Shown here one piece after another: positions 26,081 through 35,707 of a stretch of 64,000 bases of DNA (the first letter of the stretch is position 1; each line of letters begins with the position of its first letter). Source of the stretch: Cohnella algarum (GTDB lineage: Bacteria; Bacillota; Bacilli; Paenibacillales; Paenibacillaceae). The stretch lies in the NCBI RefSeq assembly GCF_016937515.1, contig NZ_JAFHKM010000002.1:124001-188000 (forward strand). The letters run 5' to 3'. Under the pieces are notes generated by a model. That model was not told the origin of the DNA, did no database searches, and worked only from the letters and a program-made list of their open reading frames with translations. Position numbers and translations under genes: made by a program.

Positions 26081-29000
26081 TTATTGAAATGCTTTTTCGA
26101 CGCCGGATTCGGCCCGCTTCTTTACTTCCTCTTTCAAATCGGAGGCGGAATCCTGCTTCAAGCCATTTTGCAAATATTTAAGGACGGCATCCTTGAGCGG
26201 CTTGTCATCCTTTTCTTCTTTTTTCATCAGTCTGGACAGCACCGTGTTTTCTTCCGGATCTTTGACCGATCCCGCGGTTGCCCGGGTTGCGTATTCGGCC
26301 GCTTGCTTTATGTTGCTTTGTTCGGAAAGCAGCACATCTTCATAAGAGTCCGGATGCTTGTATTTTAAAGTTTGCTGCCTGTCATGGGTCGGCATCATAT
26401 GGCTGGCCGTCATGACTTCGTCGTAGCTGTGATGCCGCTTGTCCCCTACGAGCGCTCCGAGCATGGCAGCCCTTAAAACCTCCATCGTCGGATACTTGTC
26501 CGGTTCCTTGTCCACGATATTTTCCACCCGGCCGCCTTCCGCTTTCGTCAGCGCATCCTCGTAAAGATTCAAATAGCCGAGCGTATGCCCGCTGATCCCC
26601 CCGATGATCGGCTTGTGGTTCTTTTTCGCGGAATCGTACCAGTCCTGGTGCTTTTTCTGAAATTCGTCCAGAATTTTATCCTTGTTCAATTCTTCCTCCC
26701 CGGAAACATGGTTGAATACGTTGTAGTTGTTTCCCTTGAATTTTTTTCCAAGTTCATCATCATAACGTTTTCTCGCCTGTTCCGGGGTCTCCAGAATATT
26801 CCCCATTACGCCCGCGACGTTCAACGGGGCCAAATAACTGAGCAGTTCATACGACAATTGCTTATCGTGATCCTCCGGAAACTGCTGGTTGTATTGATAT
26901 TGATCCTTGTGAGCGTCCGACCAGGGCAGCCTCATAATATCTCCGTAGATGATCTTTCTCGCCTCTTCGTCGGAAGCGTTCCATAACGCTTTTATATCCT
27001 TATTCTTGAAATTTTCCTCGATTTTCAGGAGACTTTTCCACTTTTGCGATTTCCCGGCCATCTCTTCCGCAATCGGACGCTTGAAAACGTCGGGAAGCTC
27101 CTCCCAATCTTTATTTGCCGCATATTTTCGCATCGGCTCCGACGATTTCAAAAGATTCTCCGTGTGCTGAAGCTCCTTCTCTGTTTGCCCGAGCCAAAAC
27201 TTGTCGGAATCGTAATCGATTTTTTGCAGCGAATCGCTCGGATCCAACTGCTCCAGCCGGAGCTTCAGCGCGCTTTTTTTCTCCCTGAGAGCCTTCAGCC
27301 GATCCAGCTCCTGGCCGGTTTCTTCATTTTCATGCCGTTCCCTTCGATTTTGACGCAGCCTGGTTTTGACTTGATGCAGCTCCTCGATCGTTTGAATCTG
27401 CTTGTCCAGATTTTCGCGATACTTTTCGCGATCATTTTGTCGATATAAATCGGATTCCTCTTCAGACAGGTCCCTCTGCTTTTGCAGCAGCTCCGTTTCC
27501 TGTCTTACCAGCGGACCCTCCTCTTCCTTGCGGGCTGACGACGATTTTTCCAGCGATTCCTGAACGTCGGGAATCAACTCGGGCGCCTTCGACCACGGCA
27601 GCCTCGTCGTATAATCCCGTCTTTCCGGCTTTCCGGCATTGTCCCAAAATTCGCCCGCCTGCTTGTCTTGGCCATCTCCGAAAAACTCCTGAAATGGAGT
27701 TGAAAACATCTCGGCCTTGAACAGCTCCAGCCTTTCGGAAAAATTCCCTGATATCATGCTTTGAAAGTTTTTCGGCAGTTCGTCCCACGGCAGCTCGACG
27801 ATTCCGGTTCCCAAATTCCGTTGATTCCGATGGGGAACCAGACCGTCTTTATGCGTTCGGTAGTCGAGAAGAGGCTTCGTCAGGCCGGCTTCCGGCGTGC
27901 TTGCCTTGTACTGCCTGTCCGGGTCTTTGGTCAGCGAGCTCATATGATAAATCCAGTATTCGAAATCGCCCGTCTCGTTATGGTCGTATTCTTCCGATCC
28001 GCCGAAATATGGCAGCTGCGTTTCCAACATTTTCAGCAATTTGACGTAACCGGTCGTCATCCGTTGCTTCTCTTTGCCGTCCTCCCCCTGGATGGAACTC
28101 GTGTCCAGCGTCCAATTGCTCTTGATTAATTTTTCCAGGGTGACTTTGTCGTCGTCAGAGGCGCCTAGCGTTTGATTGATTTGTTTTAAAATCCCGTCGA
28201 TTCGATCCGCTTTTAAATTCGCGCTCTCCGGATCGATCGAGCCGATCTCAAGATTTCCGTGGATAATATCGACGATCCTCTTGATGCTGGCCGTAAAAAA
28301 AGAATCGTGCTCGATGGCCCTCTGAAGGTTTTCTTCATACAGCATATCAATATCCAAAATCAGATTGTCTCCGATATCGTCGTAAGTCGTATCCAGAAAT
28401 TTGGGGTTGGAACTCGGTTCCTCCAACGCCTCTCTCTGCCCGCCCGCCAGAATCGCATCCGCATCCTTCAGCAGGTCTCTTCCGTTTGCCAATACGGGGC
28501 TTGCGTTTTTATTCCGGACAAGCTGTTTCACCTGGGAACGATTGCCCTCCGCCGCTTTAAGCTGCACGGCCCCTTCTGCGCCGGAACGCGCGGCCCTGCT
28601 TCCCATCTCGTCGGCTTCCTTCTCCAACCGGGCGTCATCGTTGATCGCCGCTCCCTTCAACTGAAGCGTCGGACGGACTCTTCCTTGCGCCTGCTGGACC
28701 ACATGCCACGCCTCGTGCGGCAAATGCTCCTCCTGGCCGGGACCGATATGGATATCCGTCCCTTGGGTATAGGCCAACGCTCCGATTTGCGCCGGGGAAG
28801 GGGAATTATAATGCACCTTTACGCCATCCAAGCTCAGGCCCGACAAGCTTTCCACCCCGGCTTTCAGCCGTTCGGGCATTCCCGTCGCATTCGCCTCATT
28901 GCGCTGCAGTTGGCGCACGGCCTGGTTGCCGATGGCCCGCTGCATTTGCATGATTTCCGTTTCGCGCTCCGTCGAAAACGAACGCCCCTCGGCCAACGGA

Positions 29001-29113
29001 ACGGTTGCGTCGGAATGGCCGGCGTTCCTCAAGGGAGACGGGATCGGCTGCCTGGAACCCGCAGCGTCGGAATCCCGTTTTTGCGGACTGCGCTTTTGAT
29101 CGAAATGAGCCAT
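26081..29113 (-). CDS. Large DUF4157 (eCIS-core domain) toxin-like protein
   Basis: A 1010-residue protein from ATG 29113 (GGGGGTG upstream). Residues about 60-170 form a DUF4157 domain: LSGLSLDGVKVHYNSPSP, then YTQGTDIHIGPGQEEHLPHEAWHVVQQ with HEAWH at 133-137 (metallopeptidase-like HExxH), then ARLEKEADEMG. This domain is typical of proteins carried by contractile injection systems. Residues about 540-680 are a charged coiled coil. Flanking it are two similar segments, each with a W-x-ELP-type start and an RLPWS end, suggesting a duplicated domain. The C-terminus (FNHVSGEEELNK, GDKRHHSYDEVMTASHMM) has a conserved-looking His-rich core I cannot assign. No signal peptide and no injection-system gene are present. 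Its base composition is visibly more A+T-rich than its neighbours, which suggests transfer. Confidence 0.8.
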   Translation of the reverse strand: MAHFDQKRSPQKRDSDAAGSRQPIPSPLRNAGHSDATVPLAEGRSFSTERETEIMQMQRAIGNQAVRQLQRNEANATGMPERLKAGVESLSGLSLDGVKVHYNSPSPAQIGALAYTQGTDIHIGPGQEEHLPHEAWHVVQQAQGRVRPTLQLKGAAINDDARLEKEADEMGSRAARSGAEGAVQLKAAEGNRSQVKQLVRNKNASPVLANGRDLLKDADAILAGGQREALEEPSSNPKFLDTTYDDIGDNLILDIDMLYEENLQRAIEHDSFFTASIKRIVDIIHGNLEIGSIDPESANLKADRIDGILKQINQTLGASDDDKVTLEKLIKSNWTLDTSSIQGEDGKEKQRMTTGYVKLLKMLETQLPYFGGSEEYDHNETGDFEYWIYHMSSLTKDPDRQYKASTPEAGLTKPLLDYRTHKDGLVPHRNQRNLGTGIVELPWDELPKNFQSMISGNFSERLELFKAEMFSTPFQEFFGDGQDKQAGEFWDNAGKPERRDYTTRLPWSKAPELIPDVQESLEKSSSARKEEEGPLVRQETELLQKQRDLSEEESDLYRQNDREKYRENLDKQIQTIEELHQVKTRLRQNRRERHENEETGQELDRLKALREKKSALKLRLEQLDPSDSLQKIDYDSDKFWLGQTEKELQHTENLLKSSEPMRKYAANKDWEELPDVFKRPIAEEMAGKSQKWKSLLKIEENFKNKDIKALWNASDEEARKIIYGDIMRLPWSDAHKDQYQYNQQFPEDHDKQLSYELLSYLAPLNVAGVMGNILETPEQARKRYDDELGKKFKGNNYNVFNHVSGEEELNKDKILDEFQKKHQDWYDSAKKNHKPIIGGISGHTLGYLNLYEDALTKAEGGRVENIVDKEPDKYPTMEVLRAAMLGALVGDKRHHSYDEVMTASHMMPTHDRQQTLKYKHPDSYEDVLLSEQSNIKQAAEYATRATAGSVKDPEENTVLSRLMKKEEKDDKPLKDAVLKYLQNGLKQDSASDLKEEVKKRAESGVEKAFQ

Positions 29114-29259
29114 ACAGCACCCCCGGCTGGAATTCGGATCAGGAAATGGCAATTATAAATTACTTCAGAGTACAACATCGTTATTCGATTGTAAAGCAAA
29201 ATTTGTAAATATGATGTTAATTAATTGTAAAATAATGTGACGTTTAGGGAGCGGTGAGG

Positions 29260-29450
29260 CTTCAGTGGATTTTGTCCAATCAAAACCGGTTTTTTCGCAA
29301 ATCCATCGGGCTTGATTGGATTTTGTCCAATCGGGCGAGTTCGTTTCGTCCATTTCGGCCGGAATCGCCCATTCTCGTTGGAAAAAATCCACTGTAGATC
29401 GAATTTTTCTCTTTTCTCGGTCCGTCGATTGGACAAAATCCAACCCAGGC
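29260..29450 (+). repeat. Intergenic repeat element, copy B (four TGGA-N5-TCCA palindromes)
   Basis: Same element as copy A and in the same orientation. Palindromes (third one TGGAaaaaaTCCA) are centred at 29272, 29323, 29385 and 29436: spacing 51, 62, 51. Copies A and B also share the bases between boxes (for example CAATCAAAACCGG and CGGGCTTGATTGGA). It lies between the 3' end of zapA and the promoter region of the DUF4157 gene. The neighbouring 29150-29250 is very A+T-rich. Confidence 0.85.
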
Positions 29451-29539
29451 TCCCCGGTCGGCCGCGGCCCGGCGCCGCCCCGGAAAAAAGCGGAAGACCC
29501 TCCGCGAACGAACTTCGCATCGGGCCTTCCGCGTAATCC

Positions 29540-32038
29540 TCATTGTTCCTCCAACATGTCGATCCACTCGTTGAACTCGCTCTGCAGCTTGGCGTACTCT
29601 TCCTGCAGAGCCTCGAATTGTCCCCGCACCGAAGCGAGCTCCTCTTCGACGCGGGTTGCCCGTTCGCCGTATTCCCGGGCTTTCCGTTCCAGCTCGTCCC
29701 GCTCCGACGCAAGCTCGGCTTCGAGCGCTTCCATTGCCGCCGCCTGCGCGCGGGCCGCGTCCAGCTCCCGCAGCGCAAGCTGCGCCGTCTCGTTTTGCCG
29801 CTCGGCTTCCTGCTCCAGCTCGGCCACGCGGGTTTCCAGCTCCTGCGCCCAATCGAGCGCTTCGCGGACGCTTTGCTCGGCCTCTTCCTGCTGCGCCTTC
29901 AGCTTGCCGAGCGCTTCCTCCGCCGCTTCTTCCCGGGACAAGAGTTCCCGTTCGCTTCGGGCCAGCCGCTCCAGCTCGTTTTCCGCATGCTCGCGGGCAG
30001 CCTTTTCGGCCTCCAGCCGTTCCGCGGCTTTCGCTTCCAGCGAGATCAGCGCCTGCTCCCTTTCCTCCGCCGCAAGCCGCAGCTCCTCCACGAGGCGGCC
30101 GAGTCGGGCCGCCTCGTTCTCCAACTGCTGCCTGGAGGCTTGCCACTCTTTTTCCGAAGCTTGCCATTCGCTTCGCTCGGCATGCCAGCGTTCCCGTTCG
30201 CCGCGCATCGACTCGAGCTCGGCGGCATGCGCATTCCGCAGTCCGTCAAACTGCGACTGCAAAGCATCGAGCTGCGCTTGCAATTCCTCCGTCTGAACCT
30301 TCCATGCCTCGGTTTGCGATTTCCAGGCGTCCAGCTCGGATTCGAAACCGGCTTTCAGCTCGCTTACGCGGACGGAGTGCTCCGCAGCCAGTTTGGCCAT
30401 TTCCTCTTTGTGCGACTGGATCGCTTTTTTCAATTGCTCGTCGTGCGCGGCCGCGCGCTCTTCCAACTCTTCGGCATGCATCAGCTTGAGAAGCTCGAGC
30501 TCCTCGTTTTTGGCCTCCGCCCATTTTTCGAGCTCTTCGGTCCTCGAAGCCCGCAGCGTGTCCAGCTCGGTCGAATGGAGCTCTTTGACGGCATGCAGCT
30601 CGTCCTGAATTTGGCCGAGCTCGGCGCGAAGCCGTTCCGTTTCGCCGGCATGCTGCGAACGAAGCCGCTCGAGTTCGGCCGCGTGACCGGAACGAAGCTG
30701 CTCCAGTTCCCCCGCTTGCTCGGCGTGAAAAAGCTCCAGCACTTCGTCCTGATCCGAACGAAGCCGCTCCAGCTCGCCGGAGAGCTCGCCGCGCACCTTC
30801 TCCAGCTCGGCCGCATGGTCGTCGGCCAGCTTTTGCCGCGTTTCGGCATGTTCGAGTTCGAGCGTTTCCAGAGCCAGGGCGTGATCCTGCTTGAGCCGCT
30901 CCGCAACCGCCTCGTGTTCCTGCTTCTGCCGTTCGATTTCCGCGGCTTGATCCTGCTTGAACCGCGCGATCGCGTGGGCTTGCTCCCGCTTGACCCGGTC
31001 GATCGCTTCGGCTTGTTCCCGCTTCGACCGCTCAAGTTCCGCGGCATGCTCTTGCTTCTGCCGTTCGACTTCCGCTTCATGCTCCCGCAGCAGCGATTCG
31101 ACTTCCTCGGCATGCTCCTGCTTCAATCGCTCGACTTCCTCGGCATGCCCCTGTTTAAGCCGCTCCGTCTCGGCCGCGTGCTCCTGCCTGGTGCGCCCCG
31201 CCATGGCCCGGAAGTCGTTTTTCAGCTTCTCCAGTTCGGCCGCGTGCTGGGCTTTCGTCTGTTGAAGCTCGGCCGCATGCGCTTCCTGAACGCGCGCAAG
31301 CTCCGCGCGGTGCGACGCCTTCAGCTCCTGAAGCTGACCGGAATAGGCCGCTCGAAGCTTCCCCGATTCGTCCTTATGATTCGCTTCTGCCGTTTCCAAC
31401 GCGGCGCGCAGCTCGGCCAGCTCCGCCTCCAGCCGTTCCCGAACCTCGGACTCTTCCGCCTGGCCGGCCGCGACCAGACGGGCCGCCGCCTCCTCGTGCT
31501 CCTGCCGCAGCGCGTTCAATTCGGCTTCCTTGGACCTGCGCATGGCTTCGAGTTCGGCTTCCCTGGACTCGCGCAAAGCCTCCAGCTCGGCCTCCTTCGA
31601 CCTGCGGGCGGCCTCCAGCTCGCCGTCCTTGCTCTTGCGCAGCGCTTCCAAATCCGCCTCGTACCGGCTCCGCTCCCCGTCGAGCGTTTGCCGGACTTCA
31701 TCCGCCTCCGCCCGCGTTTTGGCCAGTTCCTCCGCGAGCCGTTGCCGCTCCTTCTCTTCCTGAAGCAGCTTTTCGTTCTCCTGTCTGAGCTTTTCGATTT
31801 CCTGCTGGAACCGTTCGCTCTCCTGCTGCAGCCGAAGCCGCTCGTCCGCCACGTTGACGGCCGCAAGAACGCCCAGCTTGGACAAATCCATAAACGGCTT
31901 CGTGCCGGCGATTTTGAACATTTGCTCGCTGACCAGGGCGGCGACCCGCTTCATGTGGCCCGGGCTGGAATGGCCCGCCAAAGTATACTGCGTTCCGTAT
32001 ATTTCAACCGTTACCCGCGTACGATCGTCAGCATTCAC
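29540..32038 (-). CDS. zapA: Giant ZapA: ZapA domain fused to a ~740-residue hendecad coiled coil
   Basis: Residues 1-70 are a normal ZapA domain (RVTVEIYGTQYTLAGHSSPGHMKRVAALV), an FtsZ-ring stabiliser that is usually about 85-130 residues. Here it continues to 832 residues in one helix-forming, Glu/Lys/Arg/Ala-rich chain. From about 132-174 and 235-560 the chain runs in 11-residue repeats of the type RLKQEHAEEVE; beyond about 570 the period becomes less regular and heptad-like. Trp residues appear only after 500. There is no membrane segment. The gene lies directly after pheST, as zapA does in Bacillus, so it is the true zapA locus. The ATG at 32038 has GGGAGG about 12 nt upstream. The antisense frame is open by composition only. 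Confidence 0.85.
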   Translation of the reverse strand: MNADDRTRVTVEIYGTQYTLAGHSSPGHMKRVAALVSEQMFKIAGTKPFMDLSKLGVLAAVNVADERLRLQQESERFQQEIEKLRQENEKLLQEEKERQRLAEELAKTRAEADEVRQTLDGERSRYEADLEALRKSKDGELEAARRSKEAELEALRESREAELEAMRRSKEAELNALRQEHEEAAARLVAAGQAEESEVRERLEAELAELRAALETAEANHKDESGKLRAAYSGQLQELKASHRAELARVQEAHAAELQQTKAQHAAELEKLKNDFRAMAGRTRQEHAAETERLKQGHAEEVERLKQEHAEEVESLLREHEAEVERQKQEHAAELERSKREQAEAIDRVKREQAHAIARFKQDQAAEIERQKQEHEAVAERLKQDHALALETLELEHAETRQKLADDHAAELEKVRGELSGELERLRSDQDEVLELFHAEQAGELEQLRSGHAAELERLRSQHAGETERLRAELGQIQDELHAVKELHSTELDTLRASRTEELEKWAEAKNEELELLKLMHAEELEERAAAHDEQLKKAIQSHKEEMAKLAAEHSVRVSELKAGFESELDAWKSQTEAWKVQTEELQAQLDALQSQFDGLRNAHAAELESMRGERERWHAERSEWQASEKEWQASRQQLENEAARLGRLVEELRLAAEEREQALISLEAKAAERLEAEKAAREHAENELERLARSERELLSREEAAEEALGKLKAQQEEAEQSVREALDWAQELETRVAELEQEAERQNETAQLALRELDAARAQAAAMEALEAELASERDELERKAREYGERATRVEEELASVRGQFEALQEEYAKLQSEFNEWIDMLEEQ

Positions 32039-32174
32039 GGTCTAGTCCTCCCAGTCCCATAAGAAAAATAGCAGCGAATCCATCGCTTCGCTTCCGTCAA
32101 ATCCGCAACCTGCGGAACAAAACCCCTCTGACGGGCGTCCTGATGTATTCGCTGCGCTTTGGCCCGTTTCCTGC

Positions 32175-34631
32175 TTATTTCCGCAGTTCGGCCGCGAAAG
32201 ATTGTTCCAATTTTGACAGCGCCCTGCCGTGGGCCGCCGTCACTTCTTCATCCGTCAGCGTGCGGTCCGGGTGCCGGTACACGAGCGCCAGGGCGACGCT
32301 CTTCTTGTCCTGGCCGAGCCGCTCGCCCGTGTACACGTCGAACACGCGAACGGACTCGAGCAGCTCGCCGGCCGCCTCGCGAACGCCGGACACGAGCGCG
32401 CCGGCCGCGACCGAGCGGTCGACGACGACCGCCAAATCACGCTCGACCGCCGGGAAGCGCGGAAGCGTCCGGTATTCGATCCGGTTTTCCGGCGCGTCGT
32501 AAATCGGCGCCAGCTCGATTTCCGCGACGAACGTATCGTCAAGATCCAGCTCCCGCTGCAGATCCGGATGCAGCTGGCCGACAAACCCGAGCGACAAGCT
32601 TCCGCCCGTCGTTTCAAGCTTCACCTCGGCGGTGCGGCCCGGGTGGAAATGCTCGGGGCCCGCCGCCTCGTAACGAATCGAATCCGCGAGGCCGAAACGC
32701 TCGAACGCGGCGTCGAGCAGCCCCTTCGCATCGTAAAAATCGTACTTCTCGGCCGCCCCGTTCCACGACGCGACGCGCCGGTTGCCCGACAGCGCGATCG
32801 CCAGGCGCGGCTTTTCCTTCGGAAGCGTCGTCAGCGTCTCTTCCGCCGAATGGTAGACGTTCGCGATTTCGAACAGGCCGACGTCCGGGCTTTTGCGCGC
32901 CTTGTTGTACTGGGCGGCGTCGAGCAGGCTCGGAATGATCGACGTCCGGAGCAGGCTGCGTTCCTCGCTCATCGGCATCGCCAGGGCGATCGGGCGCACG
33001 CCGTCGGCGGAACCGTTCAATTGCGGGAACAATGCCGCCCGCTGCGGCGACGTAATCGAATAGGAAATCGCCTCGTGAAGGCCGGCGCGCGTCAGCGCCA
33101 GCCTCAGCTCGCGGCGGATCGCCTGCGGTTTCGTCAGCCCTCCCGTCGTCGTCGGACCTTCGATCGGCGTCGCCGCAATGTTGTCGTACCCGTGCAGTCT
33201 GGCTGCTTCCTCGATGAGGTCGACGTCCCGTGAAATGCCCGGGCGCCGCGAAGGCACGGTCACGACCCATACGTCGTTCCCTTTGTCGGCCGCTTCGAAT
33301 CCGAGGCGCGACCAGATCGTCTTCACTTCCAGCGAGGACAGCGAAGTGCCCAAGTACCGGTTGATGCGGTCAAGCGAAACTTCGATTTCGACCGGCTCGG
33401 CCGAAGCTTCCCCGGCTTCCGCGACCCCTTCCGTGACCAGGCCTTCGCCGTATTTGCCGATCAGCCCGGCGGCGCGGTCGAGCGCCGCGACGACGCGGGC
33501 GGGATCGACTCCCTTCTCGAACCGCGCGGACGCTTCGGAACGAAGCCCGAGCTGACGCGAAGCGGCCCGGACGGCGCCGCCGTCGAACCGCGCCGATTCC
33601 AGGACGATGTCGACCGTGTCGCTTGTCACCTCGGAGTCGAGGCCGCCCATGACGCCGGCGAGCGCGATCGGCTTCTCCGCGTCGGCGATGACGAGCATGC
33701 GCGGCTCGAGCTTGCGCTCCTGGCCGTCGAGCGTCACCAGCGTTTCGCCCTCGCGGGCCATGCGGACTTCGATGCGGCCCCCGGCTACCTTGGCCGCGTC
33801 GAACGCGTGCAGCGGCTGCCCGTACTCCAGCATGACATAGTTCGTAATGTCGACGATGTTGCTGATCGGGCGGACGCCGGCGGCGATGAGCCGGTTTTGC
33901 AGCCAGAGCGGAGACGGGCCGATCTTGACGCCCTTGATATAGCGAGCCGCATAATGCGGGCATTGCTCCTTGGCGGCGATCGTTACTTTTACGTAGTCGG
34001 ACGTTTTCTCCGCCGCGGCGTACAGATCGCCCGAAGGATCGGGCAGCCGCAGAGGCCGGCCGGTCAGCGCCGAGGCTTCGTAGGCGACGCCCAGCATGCT
34101 GAGGCAATCGGAGCGGTTCGGCGTCAAATCCAGCTCCAGGACGTAATCGTCCAGTCCGAGCGCCTTCACGACGTCCTGGCCTACCTCAAGGTCGCCGGGC
34201 AGGACGAGAATGCCTTCCTGCTGCTCCTTCGGCAGCAGCTTGTCGTTGATGCCCAGCTCGCGCGCCGAGCAGATCATCCCTTGCGATTCGACGCCGCGCA
34301 GCTTGGCCCGCTTAATCTGCAGGCCTCCCGGCAGCTTCGCCCCGATCAGCGCGACCGGCACCTTCTGCCCGGCCGCGACGTTCGACGCTCCGCAAACGAT
34401 TTGCAAGTCTTCGCCGGTCCCCGCGTCGACCGTGCAGACGCCGAGCTTGTCGGCGTCCGGATGCTTTTCCCGCGCTTTCACATAGCCGACCACGACGCCC
34501 GAGACGCCCAGGTTGCGCGCCGGAACCGAATCGATTTCGATGCCGCCGCTCGTCATCAGCTCCGCGAGCCGCGACGGCTCGATGCCTTCCAGATCGATAT
34601 AGTCGTTTAACCAATTATAAGAAACGTTCAT
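32175..34631 (-). CDS. pheT: Phenylalanyl-tRNA synthetase, beta subunit
   Basis: Beta chain of the alpha2-beta2 enzyme, 818 residues, normal length. Domains in order: tRNA-binding OB fold (VVVGYVKAREKHPDADKLGVC), B3/B4 editing domain, B5 (EIEVSLDRINRYLGTSL), the catalytic-like core, and the C-terminal FDX anticodon-binding domain (RFPAVERDLAVVVD). It starts 15 bp after pheS on the same strand and shares its T-box control. ATG 34631 is preceded by GGAGGTGACC. Confidence 0.97.
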   Translation of the reverse strand: MNVSYNWLNDYIDLEGIEPSRLAELMTSGGIEIDSVPARNLGVSGVVVGYVKAREKHPDADKLGVCTVDAGTGEDLQIVCGASNVAAGQKVPVALIGAKLPGGLQIKRAKLRGVESQGMICSARELGINDKLLPKEQQEGILVLPGDLEVGQDVVKALGLDDYVLELDLTPNRSDCLSMLGVAYEASALTGRPLRLPDPSGDLYAAAEKTSDYVKVTIAAKEQCPHYAARYIKGVKIGPSPLWLQNRLIAAGVRPISNIVDITNYVMLEYGQPLHAFDAAKVAGGRIEVRMAREGETLVTLDGQERKLEPRMLVIADAEKPIALAGVMGGLDSEVTSDTVDIVLESARFDGGAVRAASRQLGLRSEASARFEKGVDPARVVAALDRAAGLIGKYGEGLVTEGVAEAGEASAEPVEIEVSLDRINRYLGTSLSSLEVKTIWSRLGFEAADKGNDVWVVTVPSRRPGISRDVDLIEEAARLHGYDNIAATPIEGPTTTGGLTKPQAIRRELRLALTRAGLHEAISYSITSPQRAALFPQLNGSADGVRPIALAMPMSEERSLLRTSIIPSLLDAAQYNKARKSPDVGLFEIANVYHSAEETLTTLPKEKPRLAIALSGNRRVASWNGAAEKYDFYDAKGLLDAAFERFGLADSIRYEAAGPEHFHPGRTAEVKLETTGGSLSLGFVGQLHPDLQRELDLDDTFVAEIELAPIYDAPENRIEYRTLPRFPAVERDLAVVVDRSVAAGALVSGVREAAGELLESVRVFDVYTGERLGQDKKSVALALVYRHPDRTLTDEEVTAAHGRALSKLEQSFAAELRK

Positions 34632-34646
34632 GTCGGGTCACCTCCG

Positions 34647-35681
34647 TCAAATTCGGTTGAACTGGCTCAAAAACCGCTGATCGCTGTAGTAGAAATGGCG
34701 AATGTCGTCGATCTCGTACTTGAGCAGCGCAACCCGCTCCACGCCCATGCCGAACGCGAAGCCGGAAACCTCTTTCGAATCGTAGCCGCCGTATTCCAGC
34801 ACTTTCGGATGCACCATGCCGCAGCCGAGAATTTCGACCCAGCCGGTTTGCTTGCACATCCGGCAGCCGCTGCCGCCGCATTGCGCGCAGGTCACGTCCA
34901 CTTCGGCGCTCGGTTCGGTGAACGGGAAAAAGCTCGGCCGCAGCCGGATTTGAACCTGCGAGCCGTACATCTTTTGCACGAATTGCAGCAGCGTGCCCTT
35001 GAGATCGCTCATGCGGATGTTCGGGCCGACGACCAGGCCTTCGATCTGGTGGAACATGAACGAATGGGTCGCGTCGTCGTCGTCGCGGCGGTACACCTTG
35101 CCCGGGCAAATGATTTTGAGCGGCGTCTTGCCTTCGGCCGCCTGCATCGCCCGGATTTGGATCGGGGACGTCTGCGTGCGGAGCAGGATCTCGTCGGTGA
35201 TATAAAACGAATCCTGCATGTCGCGCGCCGGATGGTCTTTCGGCAAATTCAGCGCTTCGAAGTTGAAAAAGTCGGTTTCCACCTCGGGACCTTCCGCGAT
35301 TTGATACCCCATGCCGATAAAAATATCCTCGATCTCCTGCGTCACCTTCGTGAGCGGATGCACGGAGCCGACGGAAGGCGCGCGGCCCGGCAGCGTGACG
35401 TCGATCGTCTCGGCCTGCAGGCGGCGAGCCGTCTCCTCCCGGTCGAACTGCTCCTGCTTCTCCGCGATGACGGCTTCCAGCGCCGCCCGGACCTCGTTGG
35501 CGACCTGACCGATCGCGGGACGTTCTTCGGCGCTCAAGGCGCCCATTCCCCGCAGCACTTCCGTCAGCTGCCCCTTTTTGCCCAAATAGTGCACGCGCAG
35601 GTCGTTCAGCTCGCCGGCGCCGTCCGCTTTCGACAGCTTCTCGAGCGCTTCCCGACGCAGCGCTTCCAATCGTTCCTTCAT
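34647..35681 (-). CDS. pheS: Phenylalanyl-tRNA synthetase, alpha subunit
   Basis: Catalytic alpha chain, 344 residues, class II synthetase. Motif 2 is in [19 protein letters not shown] and [16 protein letters not shown]; motif 3 is [24 protein letters not shown]. The N-terminal helical coiled coil that binds tRNA is residues 1-85. It is the first gene of pheST behind a Phe T-box leader; ATG 35681 follows AAGGAGAG. Confidence 0.97.
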   Translation of the reverse strand: MKERLEALRREALEKLSKADGAGELNDLRVHYLGKKGQLTEVLRGMGALSAEERPAIGQVANEVRAALEAVIAEKQEQFDREETARRLQAETIDVTLPGRAPSVGSVHPLTKVTQEIEDIFIGMGYQIAEGPEVETDFFNFEALNLPKDHPARDMQDSFYITDEILLRTQTSPIQIRAMQAAEGKTPLKIICPGKVYRRDDDDATHSFMFHQIEGLVVGPNIRMSDLKGTLLQFVQKMYGSQVQIRLRPSFFPFTEPSAEVDVTCAQCGGSGCRMCKQTGWVEILGCGMVHPKVLEYGGYDSKEVSGFAFGMGVERVALLKYEIDDIRHFYYSDQRFLSQFNRI

Positions 35682-35707
35682 CCTGATCTCTCCTTGTTCG
35701 GAAAATA

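Noticed and set aside
26081..29113. Reading the DUF4157 gene as a prophage or tail-associated gene
   Set aside because: No phage structural, integrase or lysis genes lie nearby; the YvlD-like 'holin' is a chromosomal envelope protein family.
29165..29443. Minus frames over repeat copy B (MDFVQ..., WILSN-like peptides)
   Set aside because: They simply translate the palindromic boxes in several frames; no consistent start signal across copies.
29543..32062. An 839-codon + strand frame opposite zapA
   Set aside because: It is the antisense of a GC-rich coiled-coil gene; the repeats in zapA keep the opposite frame open. No ribosome site or family match, while the minus frame has a real ZapA domain.
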